64,000 nucleotides of DNA, taken from positions 8,782,548 through 8,846,547 of the forward strand of contig JAKTNV010000003.1 in assembly GCA_022747635.1 (NCBI GenBank), given 5' to 3'. The stretch comes from Hetaerina americana. Taxonomy: Eukaryota > Arthropoda > Insecta > Odonata > Calopterygidae. A program made the translations under genes and the position numbers. This document shows positions 1 to 12,692 of this stretch, in pieces (position 1 is the first letter of the stretch; each line of letters begins with the position of its first letter). The notes beneath the pieces were generated by a model. That model was not told the DNA's origin. It worked only from the letters and a program-made list of their open reading frames with translations, and did no database searches.

Positions 1-51
1 ACAACTTAATTGCGCTGAAATGATCTTAAAAATATACTCATATACTTAAAT

Positions 52-280
52 TGCATCTATTAATAAAATGATTGAAATATTCCCTAAATCAAGTTTAATG
101 ATGTATATTTTATATTAAGCTTCCTATTAGAGACCCAATGGAATTTTACTCCATTAATTCCATTAACAGAATTTAATTAATGGAGTTAAATTCTATTGGG
201 TCTCGTATAGGAAGCGTAAAAATATGTATACTTCATTAAACCTGATTTAAGGAACGTTTTAATTTTTATAATTAGCGATG
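52..280. repeat. Palindromic foldback repeat (MITE-like)
   Basis: The two halves are inverted copies of each other around a short centre near 160-174. The inner arms, 119-159 and 175-215, match at 37 of 41 positions by eye. Similarity continues outward through 81-118 and 216-253, more loosely to about 52 and 280. This is the structure of a foldback MITE or of a palindromic insertion. There is no open frame and I could not fix a target-site duplication. Arm divergence suggests an old copy. The family is not one I recognise. Confidence 0.65.
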
Positions 281-639
281 AAATTTCAGTCGGTGAGGAT
301 AGAATAGGGGTATTGGACAGAATAAAGGGAGATAAAATGGGCAGGGGATTGAAGATCAGTTTATTGCAGATTTTTGTGCCAGTTTTTGTATTCTAAGTCG
401 AGACAGAGAAATGTAGGAGCATGCAGTCTTGTATCCATCCCAAACCCAACTTAAACGGCAGACCACCAAATATATAGGGAAGAGGTAACCCAAGCAATGT
501 GAAAGTAGAACCGGGAAAACCGCAAAGCAAAATATAATTTGGAATAGAAAGAAATTCTGCAGAATGTTGTTCGGGCGTAATAAAGAAAAGATTTTCATCT
601 GCCATGAAACCGACATCATTAAAATTGAGCTCAGATACT

Positions 640-900
640 TGAGAATGAACGCGAGCGTGGTTCTATCTCTCAATGGCTGCCCCGCATCACCAGCGGGGGA
701 CACGTTGTCTACAGGACTAATTTACTCGAACTCGCCCCTCGTTTACCATCCCTCCTCACTAACTCGCCTCACTCCCATGCCCTTCTCTCGCCTCCCTCCC
801 AAAGGAGTGCGGTCCCTGAATAATAGAGCTGGGGCAAGCCCCCCTCATGTTTCCCTCGCCCTTCGAATCACTGCTTCGACATTTTGCATCTAGAAACTAC
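640..900. other. GC-rich, pyrimidine-rich island
   Basis: This stretch is rich in C and T on the plus strand (runs of CTCGCC, CCTCCC) with several CpG sites, set in AT-rich DNA. An open frame of 109 codons at 564-893 is explained by the composition and matches nothing I know. It could be an old CpG-rich regulatory region or exon remnant. Confidence 0.4.
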
Positions 901-1720
901 CCCTCGTATTATCGAAGGTTTATGTTCAAGAAAATCCACGCACGCGGCAACAAATAATGGGAGGGAAGGAGTTCCAATGAAAGTTGCGCACAGAATTGTG
1001 AAGCGGTTTACACCCTGGAAACACTGAACGAAGCATATACAAATCTAGAGTCGAACCTGTAACAACATACGGTGCCAAGGTTAAGACTACACAGTACTCT
1101 TAGAAAATTAATATAATAGAAATGAGTTTTTGGAGAAGATGTTTGAAACTGGCATTTAGAATAATAAATGGAGCAATACGATTCAAGAGATATCGGTTTT
1201 AAAGGAATCGCTGGTAGGTGCAATAGAATCTTAACAACTTTAATGACGCATGACAGAGGTGCAAGACTGCAAAAAATATATAAGGAGGCTTCTACTTACC
1301 ATCTTTGGACTTCTATATCTACAGTTATGCGCACAGATCTCTAATGCTATTGTGAAAAGCGTACAACCATTCGTACTTAATTTCCGAGATAGCCTGAAAA
1401 GGACCGAAACATTCTGATGACTATCAAAGCCAAAAGGTTAGCGGTAAGAATGTGTGAGGGAAAACCTGTTGGGTGAAATGTTGCTGGCCAGGCTTCGTCT
1501 AATCGCTCCAAGTATTGGCATTAACCAATAAGCTAGCCAATAGCATTTAATACGATGGCAGTGGCTTTTGTTAATATTTATGTCATATATTGAATTTATC
1601 AATTTTTGTTTTATGTATCATTTATGGTGGATTATGACGTAGTGAAATAAACTGTTGTGAATGGAGTAGGAGTGAACCATTTCTTACAGAAAAATTCTAT
1701 GCAGGGGAACCAAGTTTTCG
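900..1720. other. AT-rich stretch, nothing recognised
   Basis: Only short compositional open frames are seen. I find no RNA gene, repeat or mobile-element signature. Confidence 0.4.
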
Positions 1721-2260
1721 GTACCGTTTTATTATCTCTTCCCCGCGAGGGACGTGGCCGCCTACCATGCTCTTTGACCTGTCCGTGGCTAACAGGAATG
1801 CCAGTATGGAGGAAGAGAGAACACAGAAGCATGAATTGTGAACGAAATATGTTGAATGCCGGGATCGATTCGTGCGAGATATGGTCTTGGGAAATTCATG
1901 AGGGTGCTCGAGGTTCGAAAGGCGACTTCCGCCGAAATCCTGCCTCCCTTCCCTCGCGCCCTCGTTTCCCGTCCTCCCTCCATCCCCTCCCATCCCAGCT
2001 CCTCTCTTAGCACTCGAGTGGAATACCGATATCGCTTTTGTGGCAGGTAGAGTGAGCAGAGTGGTGGAGGGTCAGAGGGAGATCCGAGTTTGGAGGCATC
2101 TGGGTAAGAAAGTGAAGTCGAGTTTGAGTTTAAAGTGGCTGATAGCCACGTGGACGAGTGAGGGTGAGCAAAGAAGATGGGAAGTAATGAGCCAGTGAAG
2201 TATGAGGGGAGAAATTGACCATGCACGAGTGTTTATGGTGTCTATGGAGGTAAATGTATG
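1720..2260. other. GC-rich island, pyrimidine to purine switch
   Basis: From about 1935 to 2010 the plus strand is almost all C and T (CCTCCC and CCCTCC blocks). From about 2040 to 2200 it becomes G/A-rich (GAGTG, GTGGAGG). The switch point is near 2010-2040. Overlapping open frames on both strands are mutual shadows. No protein family is recognised. Confidence 0.4.
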
Positions 2261-2409
2261 TGTAGGTTTGGTACGGCAGTAAATTGATTTGACGATTGCC
2301 AGATGTGAACTAACTTTCTTGCGCTTGAGAAGAAACGATAACGTCCCACTGCGATGGACTAGTTTGATTCGTCGAATGAATATTGGGCTTTCTTTTACTC
2401 GTTCATACA

Positions 2410-3110
2410 CTATTTATAGGGTCTGAGTTAATTTTTGAAGCTTATTGAACTGCTCTGATATAAGGGAAGGTATGCTGTAGGCATATTGGAAATGAATGGA
2501 CATAAATACAGTGGCGGCCATTTTATATTCCTTATTCTTTTGTGTTCTTGTAATGGGTATTAAGAATATTGGGAAATCGAGTATAGCCAAATTCTTTTTT
2601 AGCGTACTGAAAATAAATAGATTACTTTTAAATGAACCAATGATGAGCTGGAACCTGCGTGATGCACCCATATCAATTTAAGGATATATTTCGTTCCTTT
2701 ACTCAAAGAGTGAATAAAAAATGTTGAAAAAAGCATAAGCAAAATGACATTAAACAAATTGTACTTTCAAATTCGAAAAAGACTGTCCACTTTACTCTGC
2801 AAATTCTCTCGTATTCTTCATTTATAAAATCGTTAAGCACGAATTCGTTAGAAACCGTAAAGAAGTTTACGATTTTTAAGCTATTCAGCGAATATTTGAA
2901 ATAAGAATATAATGGAATAAATAAGTACATTCAATACTCGAGAGCACTGTGTGTGTCATTACGAAAATAATTATGGGTCGAAATAGAAAAAACGCGTAAT
3001 TGGTGCAAAAACTATCGAGGGTCATTATCGAATTCAGGCGATGCCATGAGTATTTGGATATTTGTTTAGTGAGACTGTACAGGGTGAATGATAGGAGCGT
3101 CATTCGAAGT
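2410..3110. other. AT-rich stretch, nothing recognised
   Basis: AT-rich sequence with short open frames on both strands that read as low-complexity hydrophobic or Phe/Leu/Ile-rich peptides. No family or repeat is recognised. Confidence 0.4.
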
Positions 3111-3119
3111 CACGTAGAT

Positions 3120-4320
3120 ACGTTGTGCTCTTCGGGGTGTGTGTAAGTTTGAAAAGGGTAGTCAGGGCAGCAGAACTGTGCGAGCTCGGAGTGACATCTT
3201 TAAAGGGCGAAGGTGGCTGGAGCGAGGGGAACGGGTCGGTGGGAGCTTGTCGATTGCTAGGGTATGGATGGGGTTGGCGCGCCGGGTTGGGGGCGAGGAG
3301 AGAGGAGAGAAAGGAGAGGCAGGGGGCGTGTGTTGCGACCGCCGTTTAGGAGAGAGTGGTCGGATGGAGGCGTGAGAAACCATCTTCCCTCCCATGTCCC
3401 CGGCCGGCGGGCGTTCTTCTCCTTTTCCATCCATATTTCATGGAAACCCAGAAAAAAAACCTTCGCCTCTTACCACTTATTTCTTTTCCTATGCGCTTGG
3501 ACATCTTTACGGGGGCCAAAGAGGGATACGTAGACAGGGATTGGGAGGAGGGAAAAATATGCGGATTCCTCCTAATGCCGTATGCAAAAGGTGCCGCTTT
3601 AGAGACACTTCTCCGTCGGTGGAGGGAATAGAGAGGCAAAAGAAGGAGATTGAATGGTTCTCCACTCACTGCCAGAGGAGGAGGGGTTGGGTAGAGGTTG
3701 GGGGCAAGAGAAAAATAAAACCGGTAATGCTGAAGACGGAGGGGCGGTGTCCCAGAGAAGGCCGGAGCAGGAGCTCTTTATTCATTTTTTTCCTTTCCTC
3801 TTTTTGGGCAAAAAGTTCCTGCGGCCATGTCTCTCCAATCCTCTTCTGCGCTTCCCTGCCTGGCAAGACTTGGCGGAGGAGTTGGGACGCCCAGAATCGT
3901 TTGCAAGACGGCGGAGAGGGGAGGCTCGAGGCACGTCGATGGCGGAGGGAAAGTGCGGAGGGGGCGCGAGAAGGGAAAGGGAAGGGAGTAGAACCGACGG
4001 AGGAGTGTTGTGAAGGAGAGAGAGAAAATGTGTGCCCTCCCTCGGTTATCGAGTCGGTTTTAGTTGAGAGTTGGGAGAGTTTTGAGTCGTGGTTTGAGGG
4101 AAGGGAGAACGGCGTTGATGAAGTGAGTGGAAGCTGATTTTGAGCAAGTGGTGTGGCATAGGGAGCGGACTTGGAAGGGAGGGGTAGGTGGCGATATGGC
4201 CTGCGAGGAGATGAGGAGGATATGAGAGCTAAGCGGCCCTCCAAAGCACCTAAAGAGTGCATCGAAGGAATATTGAAGGCGGAAACAGGAGACGGAAGAC
4301 GCCGATGAGTAGTCTTAAGG
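3120..4320. other. Long GC/CpG-rich, mostly purine-rich island
   Basis: This is one of the largest islands in the window. The plus strand is dominated by GGAG, GAGAGG and GGGGCG blocks, with two short pyrimidine-rich interruptions near 3370-3500 and 3770-3870. CpG is frequent (for example GGCGCGCC at 3276-3283). A 247-codon frame (3394-4137) and a 198-codon antisense frame overlap it, but both are low in complexity and show no domain. It could be a CpG-rich promoter or first-exon area, or simply a compositional island. Confidence 0.45.
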
Positions 4321-4519
4321 GAGGCGACGGGGGAGGATTCGAAGAGGTTTGGAGGCCGTCAGGTGAATATCGATAATGAGATTCGGTTGGGATTGGCAGA
4401 AGGGAAGGAGGCGAGTGCTTGGAGGACATTTTAGCGTCTGTGAGGGGATGGAGAGCCTGAGATCAGGATGAGAACGACGCGGAAAATGAAAAGAGGACAA
4501 ACAGACGACTTTTAAGCGG

Positions 4520-6440
4520 ACCAAATCGGATCACGTTCTAAATTTCCTGCGATCATTACCAAATGCGATAATGAAACCTGTTATCCGTAGACTTCAGATT
4601 GAGGGTGGATATACACTGATAGGTCTCTGTAATCAGAAGGAATTATCGATCGGAGATTGTTGATTGGAATGAGAAAGGAAGAATTTTGAAGGACCCATTT
4701 ACTCGAGTGGTGTGGCTAAAATTTAATTTATTTTCATGGAATTACGGCCAGAAAACTAACTGGGTCAAATGACGAGAGTTTGCTTCATAAATATGGTAAT
4801 TAAATTTACAAAATTATGGGCTGAAAAGTTCACAAACTATTTTTACAGCTCGCTAATGGCAGGATGAACCTTCTGGCAATGTTCGTAGGTGAACACATGT
4901 ACGAAAGGCGATCGCTGTAAATGACGAGATAAATAAAATTTCCAGAAATCTGGCCCAAGCAGTAATTTAATTCCGAGTTCAATAGGGAGGGATATAATTA
5001 GAATGAGTACATTTGAAGGTAATAGAAAAGTTGCTAAACTCATAAGGTCACATTAGAAATGTTACCGGATTTACTTCAATATTCCAATTGTTTCAGAGGT
5101 TGCATATATGCCTAGATGCGACTGTAAGGCAAAAGGAAAGTTAGGGTGTGCACTGCACGAACCGCCTTAATTGGGGCTCTATAACTTTTGCGAATAATAA
5201 CAGAAATTTAAATATTCGTATAATAAATATTTGCAGTACCGTCGTAAAACTCGGAATAATTTTGAATATTTGGAAACCGTATAAATCAAGAACTTACATG
5301 ATTAACCTGTTTTATTGAAAGTGGATTATGGAATGCCGTTCATGGTTAATATGTAATATCCGATAGCAATTCCAATGTTCACTTATAAACTCTTTAATTA
5401 TTTTTATCATTGTGATAGAACGTCGAGCTAACAAGACAATGAATTCAATTCCATGCACTGCAACACTCTCGCGTGGATGTGGTGTTCGGTTTCCTCCTAA
5501 TGGTTAAATACTCTGCTTTATACAATCAAAAGGTCAATAACATGAGCTGAAGCCATGGTTACGAAACGTCAAATCTGCGATAGATATCAATAATTTAAAA
5601 TATAAAACTGTGGATGGGTTTATCTAGAGGTGTGGCAATTAATTAGGGTGAATATATAAAAAACATTGAAAAAGACTGGATTGAACAAAATACAAGTTCC
5701 AAACTTTTAAAATATGATTTCCACGTATAATATATGAAATTATATAGCTATTAAGGAAGAAAAATGGATAAAAGGAGAAAAAATCATTTTCGTCTACGCA
5801 ACGCTGCAGGGAGTAAAGAATATCTTTGCCAAGGAAGTGCATTAGAAAGTGGTTTGCATCGAGTCATCGGTCAATGGACGCCGGTACTCGGAGGATGTAT
5901 GAGTCCATTCTGTGTAGATGACCTGTCTTGGTAGGTGGCTTTCGCCAGAAAATAGGCTACAGATTACCCTGGAGATGGTATAGCCGCCCTAATTCACACG
6001 AGTATAACTGAAGGCCTCAGCAACACTTAGCTGCAAGTTTGGTAACAATTATTATAACGGCTACGGCTAACTTCGATTTGAAAGTAAACAAGAAGTCATT
6101 GATTACTATCGCGAGGGTCATTAGTTCAACAACTCATCTTTCTCTAAGCTCATATTCTTAAATAGAAGGGTTTTTCTCTGGTTTAAATTTCAGAAGTGAG
6201 CGAGTGCTTTATTCTGATCTTTGAGCGGGAACCACCTGGAGTGCTTGTATTTCGATCAGTTGGGTCAATGAAATTGATTACTGGAATTAGAATATTAAAT
6301 CTCTCCTAGAATGAGGGAGATTAGAGGATATATAGGAAAAGGGGAGAAAAATGGGATTAAATACCTCAATGAGTGTACTGAAATGTCTCGAAGAAGGTGA
6401 CTATTAAAACTGTTGTTAAAGGATAATTCAGACAGTATTA
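4520..6440. other. AT-rich stretch, nothing recognised
   Basis: Ordinary AT-rich sequence with no open frame above about 67 codons. A slightly more GC-rich patch at 5870-6010 was inspected and gave no tRNA-like or transposon match. Confidence 0.4.
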
Positions 6441-6449
6441 TTTGTTTTA

Positions 6450-6645
6450 TTTTTCGACCTTATTGAGGCGAGATTGAGACTTTAGTCTCCCCTCTTCCAC
6501 CTAACCACTACATATTATAATGAAGACCATTACAAGAATCAATGCCCTAGCTGGAGGAAAACCCACCTAGGCGGTAATCTAACCCGCAACCTCTGGGTTG
6601 TTAGTTTAGGTACTTACCCCGCCACCACCGGGGTCTGCAGTGTCG
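6450..6645 (-). mobile_element. tRNA-derived SINE (type D), minus strand
   Basis: Read on the minus strand, the head carries a Pol III A-box-like block (GGTGGCGGGGTAAGTA, 6611-6626) and, about 25 bp on, a B-box-like block (GCGGGTTAGATTACC, 6572-6586). The spacing is that of a tRNA. A non-tRNA body follows to about 6450 and contains a small palindrome (GAGACT..AGTCTC). The sequence is too diverged to be a tRNA gene. This is the only copy of the type in the window. Confidence 0.55.
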
Positions 6646-6649
6646 GTAA

Positions 6650-9600
6650 TCGAAAATACGGGAGTGGGTATATAGACCGCGGACGAGGGCGGAAATAAGA
6701 GTAAAGAGCTCCACGGTTCGTCTTGGTGAATTCAGCAGCAAAGCCCACAGAAATCGCTGTCGTAAAAGTTTACATGCCCGTTGACCATTACGATAAAAAA
6801 TTGGGGTTGTTTGCGGGGATATCAGTTAATTAATTTGATATGTCAAAGGGTAAGAAAATATAACTACCATTAGACTGGAATCCAGTCGTCACTGAAGGCC
6901 AAGGTTATAACATAGAATTGAGATAGGACAAGGGAGGCGAAATGGGTGATAAGCGAACAATAAGCAAATAATAGTGGTGGCCGACTATTTAAAAACCGCT
7001 TGCAAAGGACAAATGATATATCCATGGAAGATGCTCAGAGATGGATGATTATACCGGATGTATATCCTTGTAAATCAAAGATAAAGGAATGAAAATATTG
7101 CAAATTTTATCGGCCAAGAGCAGAATTTATAGGTATGAGTGGTATCTGGAATTCGAGAGGCTTAAAAAATAAAGGAAGAACAGATAGTGGTGAGAAAGAT
7201 GGAATATAGCCAAGAAATACATTCCAAGGATTAATACGAGAAATCGTAGGGAAAGAGATAGAAAATCACGAATCCTCTGGTTTTTATGTTTCCTCATTTT
7301 CATTTCATGTTTGTTCACGATGACGATGATGAATGCACAGTTTCTGTGTGATTGGTTTGGTATTTTCATCATTTTCCCCTCTCCTTACATATCAATTTTG
7401 AGCGCTTTAGTCGCATTTAACTTTACACTTCTATTTATATTACAACTAGTATTCTAGAATCCGTCTTCCAGTCAGCAATCCAAGACCCATCTTTCTTCAT
7501 CTCACGATCCAACTCCTGAATTGAAATCCTCATCTCACAGATAATATGGCGTGGATGATTCCAGATAGACTTCCATGAAGAATAGAAATTTGTAGTTTTT
7601 TAATAATAAATGAATTCAATATCTACATATTTGATTATTTGTGGATACAAGGAACTGTCTCAGGCGTTACTTGGTGGAAGTTTTTCATATAAGGCATTAA
7701 TGTAGGAAGAATAACTTGCCAGATTCCACTGGAATTTTTATTTTTCGCTATCATGGTTTCGTCGTTAGGCAACTTCGTCCGGTCACCTGATGATATTGCT
7801 GTAGTCATCCCTCATTTATACAAAAAATTCAACCACTGGAATCCTTGATTATCTGAAACTTTTTCTTGTTTAAATTTGTTGAAATGAATCACAAAGTCCT
7901 TAAGATACGAGGTCCTCGTGTGCTCTGTTAATGAATAATTATTATTTTGAATTACATATTCGGTATGCTAATGTGATTAATATCAATAGTTTCATTAAAA
8001 TGAACAGTGATCTTATGTTGAAAATTTCCTCTGAGTAAGTTAAAATGACACTCAAGACCGCTGGCACCATTTCGCTCGCGGACGGCTAATAGTAGAAACC
8101 ACATCTATTTCCTATGCCTATACACGTCTCTCACTCCCCGCACTAAATAAAAATGCATATTTCATTGAAGTTGGTTACTATCCCGTCATAAAAAGACAAA
8201 CTATCTCTGCGAATAATCACGTTAAACATTTAAATAATAGAAATTATTGTCAATACTATCTTCTGGATAGTTGTTAGGTAGTTTCCAGTTATTATATTTT
8301 TAATCATGGTAGCTCTATACATTTTTTCATTTCTTAATGTTTCATTCCGTTGATTACGATACATGAGTGTCTATTATGATTGCTACGATAACTATTGCGG
8401 TTACATTGCTTTCAATTTGCATCGACATAAGTTTTCCATTTCATAACAAATCATTTATGTTATTATTTTTATGTGTTTTGATGTATTCTTTCTGTAAATT
8501 TACTGTGTGCCTGAGTTCTCAGGAGGTAGACGATTGCAAAATTGACGCAAATACTTGGTATTGATACATACATCGATTTTGAATTAACAAAATATATCCT
8601 GTTAATACCCAGCTCAGCGAAGGTTGTTTTCACTTAAATTCAACGAACTATGAAATAGAGACTTACAACGACTGCCATTGACGCAATACGGGTATAAAGC
8701 CATTGAACGTTTCCTCAGATAAATGAGTGCCTTACAATTTAATCTAAAAATAATACCATACCAGTACACTACCTATACTCGTATAGCATAATAATTAATT
8801 TTTTGCGCCTTGAATAATGCGAATAAAAAAAATTTATGATCCCCTTTCATTGGTACAGCTTTCGTATGAGTTCTTTCTATTGCGGTAAATGTGTTATAGC
8901 AGTAACAAATATGAATTAAGGATTGGCTCAAATATTTTGTGTAATATTAGCCGTGGATTAAATACTATGTAATTGGAACTAAATTTATTGCTTCTAAACT
9001 ACATTTTTACTTTAAATGTTTTGGTGAACTTGTGTACGTGCCGTTGCCTGGCTTCAAGGAAAAAGCAGACAGTGGGATAATTAGAATTAATTGAGGATTC
9101 TTCGTAAATTTCTCGCCGTGGAACTACAAATTTATTTTTTTGCATTATTTTATGTATTCTGATTGAGCAATCTTTCCTTTCACATTCTTTCATTCAATCA
9201 TCTTTTCAAACTTTAGCTGCGAATATTTTATAATTTTTAATGTAAATGCGTTATGTTATTTTTAAAATTTTCGCCACTGTACATAAGCTTGATACAATTT
9301 CGTTAAAAACTTATCGTTTACGCTTCCATAAAAATGTTTGTTGATTTAAATCATTTACCACATTATTAATACATGAATTCATTTGCTGCTATGTAATATT
9401 CTGAACGATATTTTTTTACAAATGCTTTGTTATTATTTTTGTGAGTTATTTGTATGTGCAGTTCATTTAGTAAAACAGTTAACCGGAATAATATTTTGCG
9501 GCAATTCAATGAAAGATTTTTTTTGTTATTTAAAATGAAAAGTATGTGCTCTGATTATTGATTCTCGTCAAATGTTGAATTACTTTCGTAAACTTGGTGA

Positions 9601-11925
9601 TGCGTTCATTGTTTCTACAATTAATTAGCAAATATTCATCATGATCATCTTCTCAATAGGTATGTAAGAATAAGAGAATTATAAATTAAAGATTCGGGTG
9701 TGATGTAATGGGACTGTGCCATAATATCAGGCACGAAAACTATTGCAATTTTCTACGTAATAAAAGTGGAAAATTTATTCGGTGGAAAATTGCAAGAGAT
9801 AAGAGAATTGATATTTTCTTCCAAAAGAATCTTTCTAAAGCGTTAATATGAATGTGCTTCATCATATGTTGTGTGTTTATTTTCGTTTTGGGACGTTAAT
9901 TCTCATATGATGCCCTTAGTATTTTATGAAACTTAGTTGTAACATGGTTAGAATTATAATTCGTGGATGAATTAGCACTAGCAATGCAAAAAAACACCTT
10001 CTCAGATAAATACGTTTTTATTGAAGTTTAGCGAGGTCATTCATTCGGTCTGTTGTATTTAATGAGAAATTAATACATAGCTGTTCTAGAGGCAATCCGT
10101 TGAAATAGCTGTATGGATGGACAGGTGTATGGAATTTTCCATGCGTAAGATTCAACGTTATTAGTCAAGTCGTTGTAAAAGATCTGAATGTCCTCTTTTA
10201 CTACAAATAGTTTTCTTGGCGTATATGATTAGTCGTAATGGAGGACGTGGTATAGCAACCTTTCCTCTTTCTATGCCAACGCGAACCTATTATTCTTATT
10301 TGGTAGCCCTCAGTCATTCAGATACAGATTTCGTCTATGATATTCTCGGTGCTATGTATGAGAACGTTTACCAACTCAAAATGTGTTGGTAGTGAATTTA
10401 AAATCATGATTGTTTGTATAGTCTCAAGAATGGGAGACTAACTCAGCTTTTACACCTCTTGGGATTAAAGGTCCACTCACCAACCTCATATAATCACCTC
10501 CAATTCTTCCCCCTTATGTTTATTTTGCTCTCAACGGGATCAGTTCTTCATTTCCTTTATTCTTTTCCCTTTCCTAAGTATTACTTCTCTCTCCCTTTAC
10601 GTTTTTATTTCATTTCCTGTCCTCTTCGAAAACTTGGGAAAGTTTTCCCTCTCGAATTCTTTTATTGATTCCTTTTTGCTAGCTTAGCCTTCTTCACTAT
10701 TAGCGTGATGCTTCCCCCTCCCAGTCCTCATTTTCCCTCCCAATCGATCCTCCAACCAGATGAAGGTTCATACAGTATACCATCTCTCGTTCGCCACTCC
10801 TCGAGATATTCTCCCCTTTAATATCTCCTGCCCTCTTCTCCAAAACCTTCAATTTTATCTCAACTCAATATCATTTCAAAAAACGAATGAGAAGATTTGC
10901 CACGCAGTGTGAATCATTCTAACTTGAACACAAACATATTTACTACATGTTTTAATACTTTATACAGGTGAGGGAACGAAAACTATTTAACTTCTCTGCT
11001 GACTAAATTAGAAAGAAGGATAAGTATTCTCTGAGCCCGGTATTACCAACAGTATATACAAACATCGAGTCTTTATAACTACCCTGAATTGTTGCGGAAC
11101 CTATGGAGCAATCCAATATTGGAGATTCACTGTGTAAATAGTAGTATGCATAAATGCACAGCATATATCTGTAGATTTAAATAGAAAAACATAGGAGTGT
11201 AGTGTGATATTCAACTATCAAAGTCATAAAAGCATGCATCTGATACATATTTCAGCAATGGGTCCTGGTCTTGAGCGTGTCTTGTGTTTCATACAATTAA
11301 AAATTACGTTCCGTTGACCTTGTTTGTTTATTAATTATAAAAACTTATTTACCTACAGAGTAAATTATCATTCCTTCTATAAACGTTTGGCTCCCTTCAC
11401 CATTGGTAGATTAATGGTTATCATTTTAATTTAGGTTTATATTATTCAGACTGGGATCATAAAGCTTTTCTTTCTGCCAGTATTCGATTTCCCACGAAGT
11501 TCACTCCCCGTTATTATGCGAAAGGAATTCTAAGTGAATATCTCTTCTTGGGAATGTTTTTTATGTACCTTGTTCTTGGATTGTTGCTTGTAATCAGATT
11601 GATATTCACATTTGAAGCAGTAAAATTGTTTTTCTCCAGGAAAAATAAAGATAAAATTCTAATTCAATCCGTATCATCCCTCTTTAGAACGGAATTTTGC
11701 GAATAATATTTAAAGTTGTCACTCATTTCTAAACTAATGTTGATTGAAACAAATATGAAATATGTATTATTTATTATTATCTTGTTGTGTACCGAATATC
11801 GTCCTTACCATTTCAAAGGTATAGATAATAACACGAGTGTGTGGATAATTATTGATAATGCGAGCTAAAAGCTAAATGATATCATCACTGTGGCTTTTCA
11901 ATTCGGAGAGTGATGCTCAACTACT
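6650..11925. other. AT-rich stretch without recognised features
   Basis: More than 5 kb of AT-rich sequence. The open frames are short (up to 84 codons) and Phe/Leu/Ser-rich. A modest pyrimidine-rich patch lies at 10440-10860. I see no transposon, RNA gene or conserved exon. Confidence 0.4.
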
Positions 11926-12084
11926 TTTTACCGTTAATAGTGATTTCTTCAGACCGAAAACCCTTTCTACAATTCCTTTCCTGCATGCAATCTCCATCTT
12001 ACATTTTCCAAAGCAAGTCTTCTAAAGACCATAAATCTTCCGCGTGTACCATTGTGTCTTTCTCAAGTCTTACTTGGAGAATTT

Positions 12085-12515
12085 CTAACTTCGAATGCAG
12101 TCCATTACCTTAGTTTTAATATTGTCTTTTTGGAGATTGTATGTTTCCATCTATCCTCCAGAGCGGCGGACAAAGTTTTCAGGGTTTTTCACCCCTGCAA
12201 GTATACCCATCTTGTCTGTAAAATGCAGAAAATAATATCTTTTAGCCATTTATAGGTGCTCTAGCATAATTTTTTTTCCTCGATCTATTTAACGGGCTCC
12301 TCAATATGCACATTAAATATCCAGGGTGATAAAAATAAACTCTGCCTTATCCCTTTCTTTTTTTAGTTTCTTCCGCGCTTTCGCCACATCTAACCACTGT
12401 CGTCTGCTAATAATATAGGGCCTGCATAAATCTTCTATCGTTAGACTTCATTCCAGTTTCCTTTAGGTTGTGTATGATTCTCTAGTAGTTCAACAAACAA
12501 TTTCCAAATTACGAG
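12085..12515 (-). pseudogene. Decayed non-LTR retrotransposon reverse transcriptase
   Basis: The minus strand, read across several frame changes and stops, follows the order of a non-LTR (LINE) reverse transcriptase. From 12515 downward there is a segment of the NW..L..IG....RF..ALY..Q type, ending in TTVVRCGE (near 12400). Next comes GIRQSLFLSPWIFN (about 12350-12305), the place of the GVRQGC.LSPLLFN motif. The catalytic FADD site is represented by FTDK (near 12211-12222), so the second metal-binding Asp is gone. KTKVMDC (about 12096-12116) matches the conserved KTKVM block of the thumb. The endonuclease part is not seen. The copy is clearly dead; the exact clade is uncertain. Confidence 0.7.
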
Positions 12516-12574
12516 ATCAATTCTAGGTCTACCTCTGTATCCTCGTTTTTACGCCGAGCCTGGGAGTGAGAATA

Positions 12575-12692
12575 GCTTCTTTTGCTCCAATGCAATGATT
12601 TCAGAGTGTAGAAGTCATTCGCCTCAACCGGGATTCGAACCCGGATCTCTCAATGTCCGGTTGAGTTTTTTAACATTTAAACTCTGAAATTT
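12575..12692 (-). mobile_element. tRNA-derived SINE (type B), decayed copy
   Basis: On the minus strand there is a perfect B box (GGTTCGAATCC, 12631-12641) inside a T-arm CCGGG/CCCGG, a possible anticodon arm CTCAA/TTGAG with loop CCGGACA, and an acceptor end TTGAGGC. The A-box half is A-rich and damaged, so this is not a working tRNA gene. The body after the head (GGCGAATGACTTCTACAC) resembles that of the copy at 61483, which puts both in one family. A 10-bp inverted repeat (12598-12607 and 12681-12690) brackets the core. Confidence 0.6.

Noticed and set aside
3394..4137. 247-codon open frame, the longest in the window
   Set aside because: It lies wholly in a purine-rich island, is low in complexity and has no recognised domain; a 198-codon antisense frame overlaps it. 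Scarcity of AT-rich stop codons explains both.
5870..6010. Mid-GC patch tested as a tRNA or SINE
   Set aside because: No pair of A and B boxes at tRNA spacing on either strand.
12598..12692. Possible functional tRNA gene on the minus strand
   Set aside because: The B box and T arm are good, but the 5' half and acceptor partner are degraded and the tail matches another dispersed copy, so it is a SINE.
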